Origin: JABURQ01 sp029243145
GTDB lineage: Bacteria; Planctomycetota; Planctomycetia; Planctomycetales; Planctomycetaceae
Direction: 5' to 3'
Assembly (NCBI GenBank): GCA_965660145.1
Contig: CBFHYX010000011.1
Location: 86,335 to 150,334 of the forward strand
DNA: 64,000 bases
Shown: piece by piece, positions 36,182 to 45,664 of the stretch
Layout: each line of letters starts with the position of its first letter
How positions within the stretch are numbered: the first letter of the stretch is position 1
Made by a program: the position numbers and the translations under genes
The notes under the pieces: model-generated
The model's input: only the letters and a program-made list of their open reading frames with translations
Told to the model about the DNA's origin: nothing
Database searches by the model: none

Positions 36182-37270
36182 GTGTCTGCACCTGAAACCC
36201 CATCATCTGTCCCGAATGAATTTGATCCTGATAGTCCTCTGGCAACACAAAGCTCACTTCTGAGCGAGTCACAGGTCTCCACAGCAGCCACCTTAATCGG
36301 AAAACTCCGCGGGGGACTGGGGCAGGCGATTCTGGGGCAGGATGAATTGCTCGATCAAGTGGTCATCTGCTTGCTGGCACGAGGTCACATGCTGTTGGAA
36401 GGCTTACCCGGTCTCGGAAAAACAGAGTTGGTCAAATCGTTATCGACCTTGTTAGGGCTCGGTTTCCGCCGAATTCAATTTACGCCCGACCTCTTACCCA
36501 GTGACATCCTCGGCTCACCGATTCTCGAAGACTCGGGTGACGGGCAACGAAAACTTGTTTTCCACAAAGGTCCGATTTTTGCGAATCTGGTCTTGGCTGA
36601 CGAAATCAACCGTGCCTCTCCGAAAACGCAGGCGGCTTTATTGGAAGCGATGCAGGAAAGACGCGCGACCGTCATGGGAGATTCTCACGAACTCCCCAAG
36701 CCCTTTTTTGTGTTGGCCACTCAAAACCCGATTGAACTCGAGGGAACCTACCCACTCCCCGAAGCACAGCTCGACCGTTTTATGTTCAAGATCAACGTCT
36801 ACGGCGTCTCTGCCGAGACACTTCAAGAAATCATCACCACACGTCGGGCGGGAGAACCCCCAGAGCTGACAACAGCGCTCGATGCCAACCAACTCCAAGA
36901 ACTGTTCGACCTGACTGATCACGTTCACTTGCCGACTGCCGTCTCTAATTACATCGCTCGATTGGTCACCGCGACACACCCCGACCGAGAAACCTCTCCC
37001 GAACACATTCGCAAATATGTCAAATTTGGCGCGTCGCCTCGTGCGGCCATCGCATTGGCGGCGACCTCTCGGGCATCCGCTCTACTCAATCGCAAACCAA
37101 ATGCTGGATTTGAAGACGTCAAACGAGTGGCAAACAGCGTACTTTCGCATCGAATTATTCTCGATTATTCGGCCCGACTGGAAGGTTGGACGCCACCTAA
37201 AATTGTCGAATCTCTTTTAGAATCTGTGCGTGAAGTTGGACGCGAAGTTCCCGAAGACCTGTCTGTGTGA
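36182..37270 (+). CDS. MoxR-family AAA+ ATPase
   Basis: The 362-residue protein contains Walker A GLPGLGKTELVKSL, a Walker B region LVLADEINRASPKTQAALLEAMQE, sensor FVLATQNPIELEGTYPLPEAQLDRF and the C-terminal sensor-2 helical bundle (FGASPRAAIALAATSRASALL). MoxR proteins are chaperone-like ATPases that act with VWA-domain partners to mature or activate target proteins. Two VWA proteins and a DUF58 protein follow in this operon, as expected for MoxR loci. The start is GTG after AGGAA. The stop overlaps the next start as GTGA. Confidence 0.93.
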   Translation: MSAPETPSSVPNEFDPDSPLATQSSLLSESQVSTAATLIGKLRGGLGQAILGQDELLDQVVICLLARGHMLLEGLPGLGKTELVKSLSTLLGLGFRRIQFTPDLLPSDILGSPILEDSGDGQRKLVFHKGPIFANLVLADEINRASPKTQAALLEAMQERRATVMGDSHELPKPFFVLATQNPIELEGTYPLPEAQLDRFMFKINVYGVSAETLQEIITTRRAGEPPELTTALDANQLQELFDLTDHVHLPTAVSNYIARLVTATHPDRETSPEHIRKYVKFGASPRAAIALAATSRASALLNRKPNAGFEDVKRVANSVLSHRIILDYSARLEGWTPPKIVESLLESVREVGREVPEDLSV

Positions 37271-39354
37271 TCCCGTCGTTTTCAGAAAATCACTCGATGC
37301 ACGATTCTATCCCAAAAATCTTATCTCGCTGCCAACAGACCGCCACGATTCTTTTCGTCGCGGGGTGGATCGCACTTATGTCCGCCACTCAAGTCTCGGC
37401 CATCGGAAAAGAAGACAACAAACGACACGATGACCTGAATTTCACGATCGATACGCGCTGGGCCGGTTGTGCACATGGTGGCTATTACCCAATCCGTATC
37501 GCAGTGGCCAATCTGGGAAAAGATCGCAACCTTACCTTCAAGTTTGAGCCTTACAGCTCGGGTCTTCCAACCGTCACAAAATCGATCGTCCTGAAGACCA
37601 ACGCCAAGACCAACTTTTCGCTCTCGATCCCAATGACGGGAAGGCAATCGAACGGCACACTCGACGTTTATATCAATGGCAAACTCGCGAAACCATTACG
37701 GACGACGATCAATCTGGCAGATACCGACACCGATACCTTCGACCGCCCTGCTCTTTTGGTGATCTCCTCGAATGCGGTCGATTTCGATCAATACGAAGAT
37801 TCCGTCAATTGGCTCGCTTCCCGGTCAACATCCGCGGGTGGCTACCACGGCCACTCAGGGTCAACGAGAACCGAAGATTATCAAATCGTCGAACCCAATC
37901 TGCTGCCAGAACGATGGATCGATTATTCGGGTCTCGATCTCGTCGCCATCTCGATGTCTGACTTAGGCAGAATTTCGAGTGACGCTCGACAAGCCCTGCT
38001 CGATTGGGTCAAAACGGGAGGGAATTTGATTGTCTCTAACGTGGGAGAACTTCCGCAACAGTCACAAAAGTTAAATGACCTTTGCCAAATCAATAAATCT
38101 TCGACAGTCTCAAGTCGTTCGTGGAACGCATCAAGTCAAGAACCGACTCAAATCCCTCTTGTCGAACCCGACGCCTATTCGGGACACACCGTCACATCCA
38201 GCACCAGCATCGAGCCATCTGTTTGGGACAAAACGAAGACTCCGTTTCAAGTTTATGAACTGATGAATGGAACGGTGACCGCCTTTCAAAACGATCCCTT
38301 TCCCGGATCAAGGCACGAGTGGGCCTGGTTACTGAACACACTCGGTCCAGACCGTATTCGCTGGACGTACCGCAACGGTTTGACTTCGCGGCTAGGGCAT
38401 GACGAGTTCCTGCACTTTATGATTCCAGGAATCAGCGGTGTTCCGGTCATCGCGTTTTTGATTCTGATCACGATTTTCTCTGTCGTGATCGGACCTTTAA
38501 ACTACTTCTATCTCAGCCGACATAAAAAACTATACTTGCTGATTCTGACCATTCCGGCCATCGCCTTAGTGACGAGCGTCTCTCTATTTAGTTACTCATT
38601 CATCGCACATGGTTTCAGTACCAAGTCGCGGATTCGATCATTGATGACTGTCGATCAACAAGCGGCCGAATCCGTCACGACAACTCGAGTCTCTCTTTAT
38701 TCTGGTCTGGCTCCTTCGGGAGGTTTACAATTTCAGGCCGACACTGCCGTTTATCCCATCTGGCCAAATCAACCCAATGCCGGTTTTGCATCGGGAACGG
38801 TCAATTGGACCAATCAACAATCTCTCCAAGCCGGATGGCTGAAATCACGAACCAGAACCCAGTTTTATACGGTTGCCGTCAGCGACCAGCGAGGTCGACT
38901 CACCATTTCACCTCCCTCCAATAGCACTCTGGAAGTCGCCAATGGTTTCGAATACGACCTCGAGCAATTAGTGGTTCGCGGGAGTGACGGCAAACTCTAC
39001 TACGGAGAGAACATTCGTGCCGACAGCAAAAAGACTCTCCAAGAAGCCACCACGCAACAAACGGGGCAAATCTCTTCGTTGCTCCGCGAAAATCAACCGG
39101 CACTCCCCGCCAATGTCGACACCTCTTCATCGTACAACCGCTCATACAGCTATCGCGGTCCTTACGATAATTTTCACAGCCAATTTTCTCGCAACATGAC
39201 GGAACGCAAAATCTCTCAAATCTCTAGTGCGATTGATGCCACCGTTGGAGATCGACAGTACTTCGGCCTCTTTGCAGAAAACCCGGAAGTTCCGATCGGA
39301 ATCACCGGAACGAGTGAACGAAACAGTCTGTTTCTGTTACATGGATACTATTGA
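37267..39354 (+). CDS. membrane-anchored GAT-like protein of the MoxR operon
   Basis: The 695-residue product has a signal-like helix (ATILFVAGWIALMSATQVSA) and a beta-rich N-terminal domain. A glutamine-amidotransferase-like Rossmann segment (RPALLVISSNAVDFDQYEDSV, GLDLVAISMSDLGRISSDARQALLDWVKTGGNLIVSN) follows. Two or three C-terminal helices (PVIAFLILITIFSVVIGPLNYFYL; LLILTIPAIALVTSVSLFSY) end in a Ser/Tyr-rich stretch. This is the layout of proteins found beside BatA/VWA genes. Catalytic Cys of true amidotransferases is not evident. It starts with GTG overlapping the MoxR stop; ATG 37297 is a possible alternative. Confidence 0.78.
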   Translation: MIPSFSENHSMHDSIPKILSRCQQTATILFVAGWIALMSATQVSAIGKEDNKRHDDLNFTIDTRWAGCAHGGYYPIRIAVANLGKDRNLTFKFEPYSSGLPTVTKSIVLKTNAKTNFSLSIPMTGRQSNGTLDVYINGKLAKPLRTTINLADTDTDTFDRPALLVISSNAVDFDQYEDSVNWLASRSTSAGGYHGHSGSTRTEDYQIVEPNLLPERWIDYSGLDLVAISMSDLGRISSDARQALLDWVKTGGNLIVSNVGELPQQSQKLNDLCQINKSSTVSSRSWNASSQEPTQIPLVEPDAYSGHTVTSSTSIEPSVWDKTKTPFQVYELMNGTVTAFQNDPFPGSRHEWAWLLNTLGPDRIRWTYRNGLTSRLGHDEFLHFMIPGISGVPVIAFLILITIFSVVIGPLNYFYLSRHKKLYLLILTIPAIALVTSVSLFSYSFIAHGFSTKSRIRSLMTVDQQAAESVTTTRVSLYSGLAPSGGLQFQADTAVYPIWPNQPNAGFASGTVNWTNQQSLQAGWLKSRTRTQFYTVAVSDQRGRLTISPPSNSTLEVANGFEYDLEQLVVRGSDGKLYYGENIRADSKKTLQEATTQQTGQISSLLRENQPALPANVDTSSSYNRSYSYRGPYDNFHSQFSRNMTERKISQISSAIDATVGDRQYFGLFAENPEVPIGITGTSERNSLFLLHGYY

Positions 39355-40412
39355 TGATTGATGACGGTGCGGTAGAACCCATTTTCGATGACTCTCCCGA
39401 AGAGAGCGGGCCGGCGAGTTCCGGCGCGACTTCCTCGTTGCCTGATCGTTCTGGGCAATCACCGACGCTCGAAGTGCGTAATCTCCATCGATTCTTTGGA
39501 CGTCTGAAAGCGGTCAACAAAGTCTCCTTCAAGGCATACCCCGGACAAGTGATGGGATTCATCGGCCCCAACGGTGCCGGAAAAACCACCACCATGCGAA
39601 TTCTCGCCACATTAGAATCTCCCACGGCGGGGGATGCTTTCATCTGTGGCGATTCGGTTGTCGATTATCCTGACCGAGTCCGTAAGCGATTGGGTTTCAT
39701 GCCCGATGCCTTTGGAAAATACCCGAACATGAATGTGGTCGAGTACCTCGACTTCTTCGCCCGTGCCTACGGTTTCAAAGGACAACGCCGAAAAGATGCC
39801 ATCGAGCATGTGCTCGTGTTTACCGAATTGCGCAAACTGGCCGAAAAACCGATCAACACGCTCTCCAAAGGAATGTCCCAACGCCTTGGGTTAGGACGGA
39901 CCCTCATCCACGACCCGGAAGTACTCATTCTGGACGAACCGGCTGCCGGCCTCGACCCGCGTGCGCGTGTCGAACTGAGAGAACTGATTCACTTACTTGC
40001 GTCTGAGTTGAAAAAGACCGTTCTGATCAGTTCGCATATCCTGACGGAACTTGGCGAAATTTGTGATTCTGCCGTCATTATTGAAGCGGGAGAAATTCTG
40101 GCCAGCGGCTCGATTAAAGATTTGCTGACACTCAGACGTCAATCGAGTGGCCGACAGTCTCATGCCAGTATCGAAATGAGGCTGATTGAAGCAGGAGCAG
40201 AATTGGAAAAATGGCTCGTCCAACAACCGTTCGTTTCGGATGTCAGCATTTCGCAACAGGCTGCCAGTTTTGAATTTGAAGGGACACAAGAAGATCAACA
40301 TCACTTATTAAAGTCTCTGGTCAACGAGGGCTTTCCGGTCATTGAGTTCCGAGGAAAGGTCGAATCTCTGGAAGATGCCTTCATGGACCTCACCCGCGGA
40401 CTGACCCAATAA
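39354..40412 (+). CDS. ABC transporter ATP-binding protein, operon ABC-2 system
   Basis: Residues about 35-270 form the nucleotide-binding domain: HRFFGRLKAVNKVSF, Walker A GPNGAGKTT, signature TLSKGMSQRLGLGR, Walker B LILDEPAAGLDP and switch His in ISSHILTEL. A 30-residue disordered N-terminus and an about 80-residue C-terminal domain are added. The sequence is of the CcmA/NatA-like class that works with ABC-2 permeases. The two following genes encode such permeases. ATG at 39354 shares its A with the previous stop (TGATG), so translation is coupled. Confidence 0.92.
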   Translation: MIDDGAVEPIFDDSPEESGPASSGATSSLPDRSGQSPTLEVRNLHRFFGRLKAVNKVSFKAYPGQVMGFIGPNGAGKTTTMRILATLESPTAGDAFICGDSVVDYPDRVRKRLGFMPDAFGKYPNMNVVEYLDFFARAYGFKGQRRKDAIEHVLVFTELRKLAEKPINTLSKGMSQRLGLGRTLIHDPEVLILDEPAAGLDPRARVELRELIHLLASELKKTVLISSHILTELGEICDSAVIIEAGEILASGSIKDLLTLRRQSSGRQSHASIEMRLIEAGAELEKWLVQQPFVSDVSISQQAASFEFEGTQEDQHHLLKSLVNEGFPVIEFRGKVESLEDAFMDLTRGLTQ

Positions 40413-40446
40413 CCTGCGATTCAGCAATCTCTACGGAACCACTTTG

Positions 40447-40476
40447 TTTTCGTTCAAACTATTTTCGTTCAAACTA
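40447..40476 (+). repeat. tandem 15-bp duplication abutting a start codon
   Basis: TTTTCGTTCAAACTA occurs twice in perfect tandem (40447-40461 and 40462-40476). The A of the permease ATG is the last base of the second copy. No ribosome-binding site is visible within it. Confidence 0.8.
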
Positions 40477-41378
40477 TGTCTCACGTATCAACCACACAAT
40501 TTCCAGGAACCTGGGAGAATCGCATTCGCTCATTCAGCGATCGCTTCAACCCATTGGTGGTGCGCGAAATTCGCCAGATCGTAAAAGCACGATCATTCAT
40601 CACTGTCTTCAGCCTGCTACTGATTGGCTCTTGGGCATTTTCAGTTCTTGGAGTGATCAACCAGTTTGAGCAAATGGAGTACACAGAACTGGGGCCATTC
40701 TTTTATCGCGTCTATCTGGTGGCATTAATTGGTTGCTTGATGTTTGCGATTCCCAGCAATGCGTTTTTCAGCATGGCACAAGAATTTCACGACCGCGCTT
40801 TCGAGATGCTGGCAGTCACGACACTATCACCCGCAAAGATTGTGGCCGGAAAGCTTCAAGGTGCGGTCGTCATGATGTTTGTCTATGCCTCTGCTGTAGT
40901 TCCCTTTATCTGCCTCAGCTACATGTTGGGCGGTTTGGGGCTCATCGAAATCATCACCAGTCTGTGCGGACTGATGTTGGTTGCCATTGCACTCACCATG
41001 TTCGCCGTGATGATGGGAGCACTCTCGCAAAAACCTTGGATGGAAGTGATGAATCTGATCATTCTGCTCATTGTCGCCATGACGACTGCGGGAGCCAGCT
41101 ATTCAGTTCTGATTGAAGTTGTTATGCGAAGTGGAGTCGAACTTGGGGGAGCCATCATGGGCATCGGTTGCTTTGCAGTATTCATGGTATTCGTCGCGCT
41201 CATCTCGCTGGGAGTCGCACAGGCTCAACTCACGACGACATTCTTACCCATTGGCTATCGGCGAAATCCCAATGTCACTCGTAACTTCCAGCATCCCAAC
41301 TCGGTTCCCCCACAATCAACCGATCAACAAACAACCTCCTCGCAGCAGGAAATCAATCAGGAGGACTTGGAGCTATGA
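40476..41378 (+). CDS. ABC-2 type permease, first of two
   Basis: The 300-residue protein has a cytoplasmic N-terminus with NPLVVREIRQIVKARSFITVF, then about six helices (SWAFSVLGV, VYLVALIGCLMFAIP, AVVMMFVYASAVVPFICLSYMLG and others), and ends in a Gln/Pro-rich tail. FHDRAFEMLAVTTLSPAKIVAGKL is the conserved intracellular loop of ABC-2 permeases that touches the ATPase. It is clearly paralogous to the next gene (NAILVKETRQSLKSRQFV). It probably forms a heterodimeric transporter with it and the upstream ATPase. The substrate is unknown. The stop overlaps the next ATG by four bases. Confidence 0.88.
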   Translation: MSHVSTTQFPGTWENRIRSFSDRFNPLVVREIRQIVKARSFITVFSLLLIGSWAFSVLGVINQFEQMEYTELGPFFYRVYLVALIGCLMFAIPSNAFFSMAQEFHDRAFEMLAVTTLSPAKIVAGKLQGAVVMMFVYASAVVPFICLSYMLGGLGLIEIITSLCGLMLVAIALTMFAVMMGALSQKPWMEVMNLIILLIVAMTTAGASYSVLIEVVMRSGVELGGAIMGIGCFAVFMVFVALISLGVAQAQLTTTFLPIGYRRNPNVTRNFQHPNSVPPQSTDQQTTSSQQEINQEDLEL

Positions 41379-42955
41379 GTACAGTCGAAGTAACATTGAA
41401 GTGGCTCGAAAAAGCGGGCGACTGGATGAATGCGATTCTCGTGAAAGAAACACGACAATCACTAAAAAGTCGACAGTTCGTCGCGTCGTTCCTCTTACTG
41501 GTTTTTGCGTCTTGGGTGATCTCTGTTTTCGGCGTGGCCATGATGGGCGATTCCATCAACTACGGGGCTTCAGGGCAACGTCTGTTTGTCTTCTATTTTG
41601 TGGTGCTGATGATCGCGGTTACTGTGATTGTTCCCTACGGTGCGTTCCGCAGTATGTTGGGAGAAAAAGATCAAAACACATTCGATTCTCTCCGCATCAC
41701 TTCGTTATCCCCTTGGCAGATTGTGTGGGGGAAACTACTCAGTGCTTTGCTGCAAGACTTTATCTATTACTCGGCCATCGCTCCTTTCATCGCATTTACG
41801 TCGTTGCTGGAAGGGTTTGAACTTGCGGCAGTCGCCTTCGTCCTGTTCTGTGGTTTTCTCATTTCCGTCGCGCTCAGCATCATGGCGTTGATGGTCAGCA
41901 CGTTCGCCCATCAGCGACATTGGCAGGGAATTTTGTCGATCATGTTGCTGATCGGATTGCTCACCGTCTTGGGACAATCCAGCACGGTCTTACTTTCGAT
42001 GTTCTCTGATAGCTCCTTATTGCAATCCTGGGAATTCTGGCAAGGGACCGCCATCGTTGTTTTGATTGGGCTTTCGTACTGCTGGCTTTTTCTCGAAATC
42101 ACCTCGGCACAACTCACTTTTGAATCAGGAAATCGTAGTTCGGGGATTCGTTTGATCACATCCGGACAATTACTGATGATGAACGGCTTGGCGCTGGGCA
42201 TGAGTCTATTTTATGGCGGAGCAATGGGTGATGACCTCTTCCTCTCACTAGCCATCTTCAGCTACGTTCAACTGACGGCAATTAGTTTTGTCGCCACGAC
42301 CGAAGAAGATTTTCTATCCCGACGAATTCGCAAATCGCTTCCACAACGAAAACTCTTTCGCTTTCTATTCGCTCCCTTCCTGCCGGGTGGTGCTCGTGGG
42401 ATGGTTTACTTACTCATGACTCTGGGCCTTTGTTTCGGATTGAATTTTTTGACCCTCTCTTCAATCAGTGCCTCGGGAGGCATGAGTTCCGGCACTGTTT
42501 TCGAAATTACCAGATCGTTTCTGGGCGTGGCACTCTACATCATCATTTATCTCGGTTTTGCTTCTATGTTCGGGCGTTTTGCCAGTCGAACCGGTGCGAA
42601 CATCAGGCCGAATCACGTACGAGTCATTACCGTTCTGTTGTTTGCGATTGGCTGCGTGATTCCCATGATCGCGAAAGCGATGGAGTTTCTCAGGTGGCGA
42701 GAATACTCTCTTCTGGAAATCATTAATCCCTTCGCCACGATTATCGAACTTGCCGAAAGCAACTCGTGGACGGGTCCAATTCTGTTAATCCTCGGAGTGT
42801 TTGCGTTGATTGCCGTGTTACTGAACTTAAAAGCGATGATTTTCAGTATTCATGAAATTGTGGCAATCAAGGCAGCCCCACAAGACACCACAGTGACCAT
42901 CAAACCGTTTCAACTTCCCGAAGACTCTCCCTCAGATCCTCTGGTGGAGGGATAA
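41375..42955 (+). CDS. ABC-2 type permease, second of two
   Basis: At 526 residues this is longer than its neighbour. The N-terminal half matches it (EKDQNTFDSLRITSLSPWQIVWGKLLSALL is the equivalent ATPase-contact loop). The C-terminal half adds at least four more helices (ARGMVYLLMTLGLCFGLNFL, ALYIIIYLGFASMFGRF, VRVITVLLFAIGCVIPMI, ILLILGVFALIAVLLNL). The extra bundle could be a fused second unit or a domain for substrate specificity. It starts at ATG in an ATGA overlap and is followed by the DUF58 gene after three bases. Confidence 0.88.
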   Translation: MSTVEVTLKWLEKAGDWMNAILVKETRQSLKSRQFVASFLLLVFASWVISVFGVAMMGDSINYGASGQRLFVFYFVVLMIAVTVIVPYGAFRSMLGEKDQNTFDSLRITSLSPWQIVWGKLLSALLQDFIYYSAIAPFIAFTSLLEGFELAAVAFVLFCGFLISVALSIMALMVSTFAHQRHWQGILSIMLLIGLLTVLGQSSTVLLSMFSDSSLLQSWEFWQGTAIVVLIGLSYCWLFLEITSAQLTFESGNRSSGIRLITSGQLLMMNGLALGMSLFYGGAMGDDLFLSLAIFSYVQLTAISFVATTEEDFLSRRIRKSLPQRKLFRFLFAPFLPGGARGMVYLLMTLGLCFGLNFLTLSSISASGGMSSGTVFEITRSFLGVALYIIIYLGFASMFGRFASRTGANIRPNHVRVITVLLFAIGCVIPMIAKAMEFLRWREYSLLEIINPFATIIELAESNSWTGPILLILGVFALIAVLLNLKAMIFSIHEIVAIKAAPQDTTVTIKPFQLPEDSPSDPLVEG

Positions 42956-42958
42956 CCG

Positions 42959-43816
42959 ATGCGGCACGACCCCGAAGTTCAAAATGCAATAAGCCGTTAT
43001 CAAATGGGGCTACTTCGTGTCCCCACAGCCGGACAATCGGGAGAATTACTGGGACGAGGGACCGGTAGCTCGTTGGAGTTTCAGGAATATCGCGAATACA
43101 TGCCGGGGGACGATATTCGTCATCTCGATTGGTCCGCGTACGCTCGTAGCGATCAATTGATGATTCGACTCTTTCGTGAAGAAATCAGCCCGCGAACAGA
43201 AATCGTCATCGATGCCAGCCGCTCCATGGGACTGGGGGGAGAGCACAAATCACTCGTCATGAAACAGTTGGCGACGATGTTCGCTCTCATGTCGGGACAA
43301 TTGGGGGGACGACCGGCTCTGTTTATCGCCGATGACCGCCGGCCTATCGAACATTTGACCATTGAAAGTCTGAACCAACTCGACGACTTGGAATTGAACG
43401 GAAGCGGAGATCTGGGAGAGCTTCTTGTTGATGGAGCCATCCCGTTCAAACGACAATCAGTCAGAATTGTCATTAGTGATTTTCTCTTCCCTCACGATCC
43501 CGATACTCTCATTCGCAAATTGGCTGCCGAATCTGCCGCGTTATGGGTCATTCAATTGCTCAACGATTTTGAACAAGATCCCACTCCATTAGGAGGACGG
43601 CGGCTTGTTGATGTCGAAACGGGGGGTGAAACCGACATGATCATCAATCAAGATCGCATCCAACACTACAAAGAACGCCTTCAACGTCTGCAAACATCGC
43701 TCGCTCGTGCGTCGCGTCGAGTTCATGCACCGTTTGTGACTCTCGTTGCCGAACGCGGTTTGACAGAACTTTGCCACACCGACCTTTGCCAGGCGGGAAT
43801 TTTAAGAGCCGAATAA
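42959..43816 (+). CDS. DUF58 domain protein
   Basis: The 285-residue protein carries the DUF58 hallmark GRGTGSSLEFQEYREYMPGDDIRHLDWSAYARSDQLMIRLFREE, followed by a VWA-like fold with TEIVIDASRSMGLG (DxSxS metal motif). There is no membrane span here, unlike many DUF58 proteins. DUF58 proteins accompany MoxR ATPases and are thought to be their adaptors. GGTGGAGG lies before the ATG. The next gene follows after six bases. Confidence 0.93.
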   Translation: MRHDPEVQNAISRYQMGLLRVPTAGQSGELLGRGTGSSLEFQEYREYMPGDDIRHLDWSAYARSDQLMIRLFREEISPRTEIVIDASRSMGLGGEHKSLVMKQLATMFALMSGQLGGRPALFIADDRRPIEHLTIESLNQLDDLELNGSGDLGELLVDGAIPFKRQSVRIVISDFLFPHDPDTLIRKLAAESAALWVIQLLNDFEQDPTPLGGRRLVDVETGGETDMIINQDRIQHYKERLQRLQTSLARASRRVHAPFVTLVAERGLTELCHTDLCQAGILRAE

Positions 43817-43822
43817 TTCGAT

Positions 43823-45655
43823 ATGCCGTTTTACTTTGCCAATCCGTGGGGACTTCTGGGACTGTTATCGCTACCAGCGATTGCAGCCATCCATATGTTC
43901 CATCACCGCTATCCCCCGCTCCTCATCACCGGAGCGCATTTATGGGGCGCGGAAATGCAGGTCACAACGGCAGGCCGAAAACGTGAGCGATTACCAATCA
44001 CCAAGTCATTGCTGCTCGAACTTCTGGCGGCCCTTCTCATTTCGCTGACTTTGGCAAACCCGATTTTTGGAAATACGGGACGAGTCACCCATTTGATCGT
44101 CGTTCTCGACAACTCCGCCTCCATGCAAGCCGTGACACCCGAAGGCGAGACATTCCGGCAGGCCGCGCTCAAAAAACTGGAGGAACGACTTCGCAGCGAA
44201 GAGCGTGATACCGTATTAACTCTGATGACAACCGGTCGTCGAATCCAGAAACTGGCAGGACCAGTCAATTGGAATGAAGCACAAGACGCGCTCGCACAAT
44301 GGAAACCCAATGAAACGATTCACGATGTTCAACCGGCGTGGGACCGTGCCGTCCAACTTGCAGCCGGCCAAGGACAACTTCTCTATCTGACTGACCACAT
44401 GCCGGAGGAAAGCCTGAGTCCACCCGATGAAATGGAGATCATTTCGGTCGGTCAAAAGTTAGCCAACGTCGGCTTCACGACGGCACGTTGGATCTACGAT
44501 GCGACCGAACAACAGGGGCTATTATTTTTACGACTGGCCAACTACGGACCACAAGAGACAGAATTGACGATTACCGGCAGTGTCAAAGACCAAGAACTGT
44601 TCTCTCGAAAATCCAAGCTCTCGGCAAAATCAACCGCTCCCATCGAAATCCCGATCCCGGGTGGAGTGGGTGAAGTCCGTATCATACTCTCCGCTCCCGG
44701 CGATGCCTTGGAAATTGATAATGTCGTCACTTTGATCGAGCCGAAAGTCCGAACGGTGAAAGTGGATCTGACTTTACCCGAAGATCATCCCGGTCGAGAA
44801 CCGGTCGAGCGTATCGTCAATGCGCTGGCTGATGCAGAAATCACGACCGCAGAAAACCCCCATCTGCAAATCAGCTCTGCCAGCACGAAACCCGCTTCAT
44901 CAATACGAAAGTGGTGGTTGGGAATCGGTCCGATGAGTACCGACGAAGCCAACCAGGAGCAAGCGAAAGATCTGTTGGGTCCCTACCTGCTCGAAAAACA
45001 AAATCCAATACTCGAAGGCGTTGTCATGGGTGGTGTCGTTTGGGGAGGTGCTCAACCGTGGCCCTACGAAGTCATCCCGATGGTTTCTGCGGGAGCCACA
45101 CCTCTGATGGGGCGTCTCACGGGAACTCTCACCACAGGGTTTGCGTTGAACATCGATTTATCGCGATCCAATCTCACACAAAGCCCGGACTGGCCCATTC
45201 TTCTGATGAATCTCATTGAAGAGCGAAGAAACGCGTTGCCGGGATTATCGAGGTGGAACTATCGCCTGAATGAAGACATTCAATTCCGATTGTATGAAGG
45301 GCTCGTTGATCCCGATGAGCAGGAGGAGGCTCCCTTAACCTTGGTGAGTGAATCGGATACGAAACCGGTCCTCCGTTCGGAAGTGGTGTTTATCAGTGCT
45401 CAAGATAACCCCGGCGTATATACCATCAAATCGGGTGAGAACGTTTTTGGAAAGTTCGCGGTCAACTTTTTTGATCCACGTGAATCCAATCTTTCCAATT
45501 TGACGCCGGGTCGTCGTACCGCGGCCAAAAAACCAGTCCAACTGTTTGCTCTCGACGATCCGTTTTCCTGGCTGATCCTGTTGGGTTCAACATTAATTCT
45601 GCTGGCAGTGTTGGTCGATTGGTTTGTCCTGAAGCCAAAAGTTCGTTCCTCTTAG
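43823..45655 (+). CDS. BatA-like protein with VWA domain
   Basis: The N-terminal 85 residues form the BatA/aerotolerance N-terminal unit: two helices, FANPWGLLGLLSLPAIAAIHMFHHRYP and SLLLELLAALLISLTLANPI. Next is a VWA domain with HLIVVLDNSASMQAV (DxSxS). A beta-rich middle follows (LRLANYGPQETELTITG), and a single helix near the C-terminus (FSWLILLGSTLILLAVLVDWFVL). The 610-residue protein is probably bitopic or polytopic with most of its mass outside the cytoplasm. Its partner appears to be the next gene. Confidence 0.85.
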   Translation: MPFYFANPWGLLGLLSLPAIAAIHMFHHRYPPLLITGAHLWGAEMQVTTAGRKRERLPITKSLLLELLAALLISLTLANPIFGNTGRVTHLIVVLDNSASMQAVTPEGETFRQAALKKLEERLRSEERDTVLTLMTTGRRIQKLAGPVNWNEAQDALAQWKPNETIHDVQPAWDRAVQLAAGQGQLLYLTDHMPEESLSPPDEMEIISVGQKLANVGFTTARWIYDATEQQGLLFLRLANYGPQETELTITGSVKDQELFSRKSKLSAKSTAPIEIPIPGGVGEVRIILSAPGDALEIDNVVTLIEPKVRTVKVDLTLPEDHPGREPVERIVNALADAEITTAENPHLQISSASTKPASSIRKWWLGIGPMSTDEANQEQAKDLLGPYLLEKQNPILEGVVMGGVVWGGAQPWPYEVIPMVSAGATPLMGRLTGTLTTGFALNIDLSRSNLTQSPDWPILLMNLIEERRNALPGLSRWNYRLNEDIQFRLYEGLVDPDEQEEAPLTLVSESDTKPVLRSEVVFISAQDNPGVYTIKSGENVFGKFAVNFFDPRESNLSNLTPGRRTAAKKPVQLFALDDPFSWLILLGSTLILLAVLVDWFVLKPKVRSS

Positions 45656-45664
45656 TTATTGATC

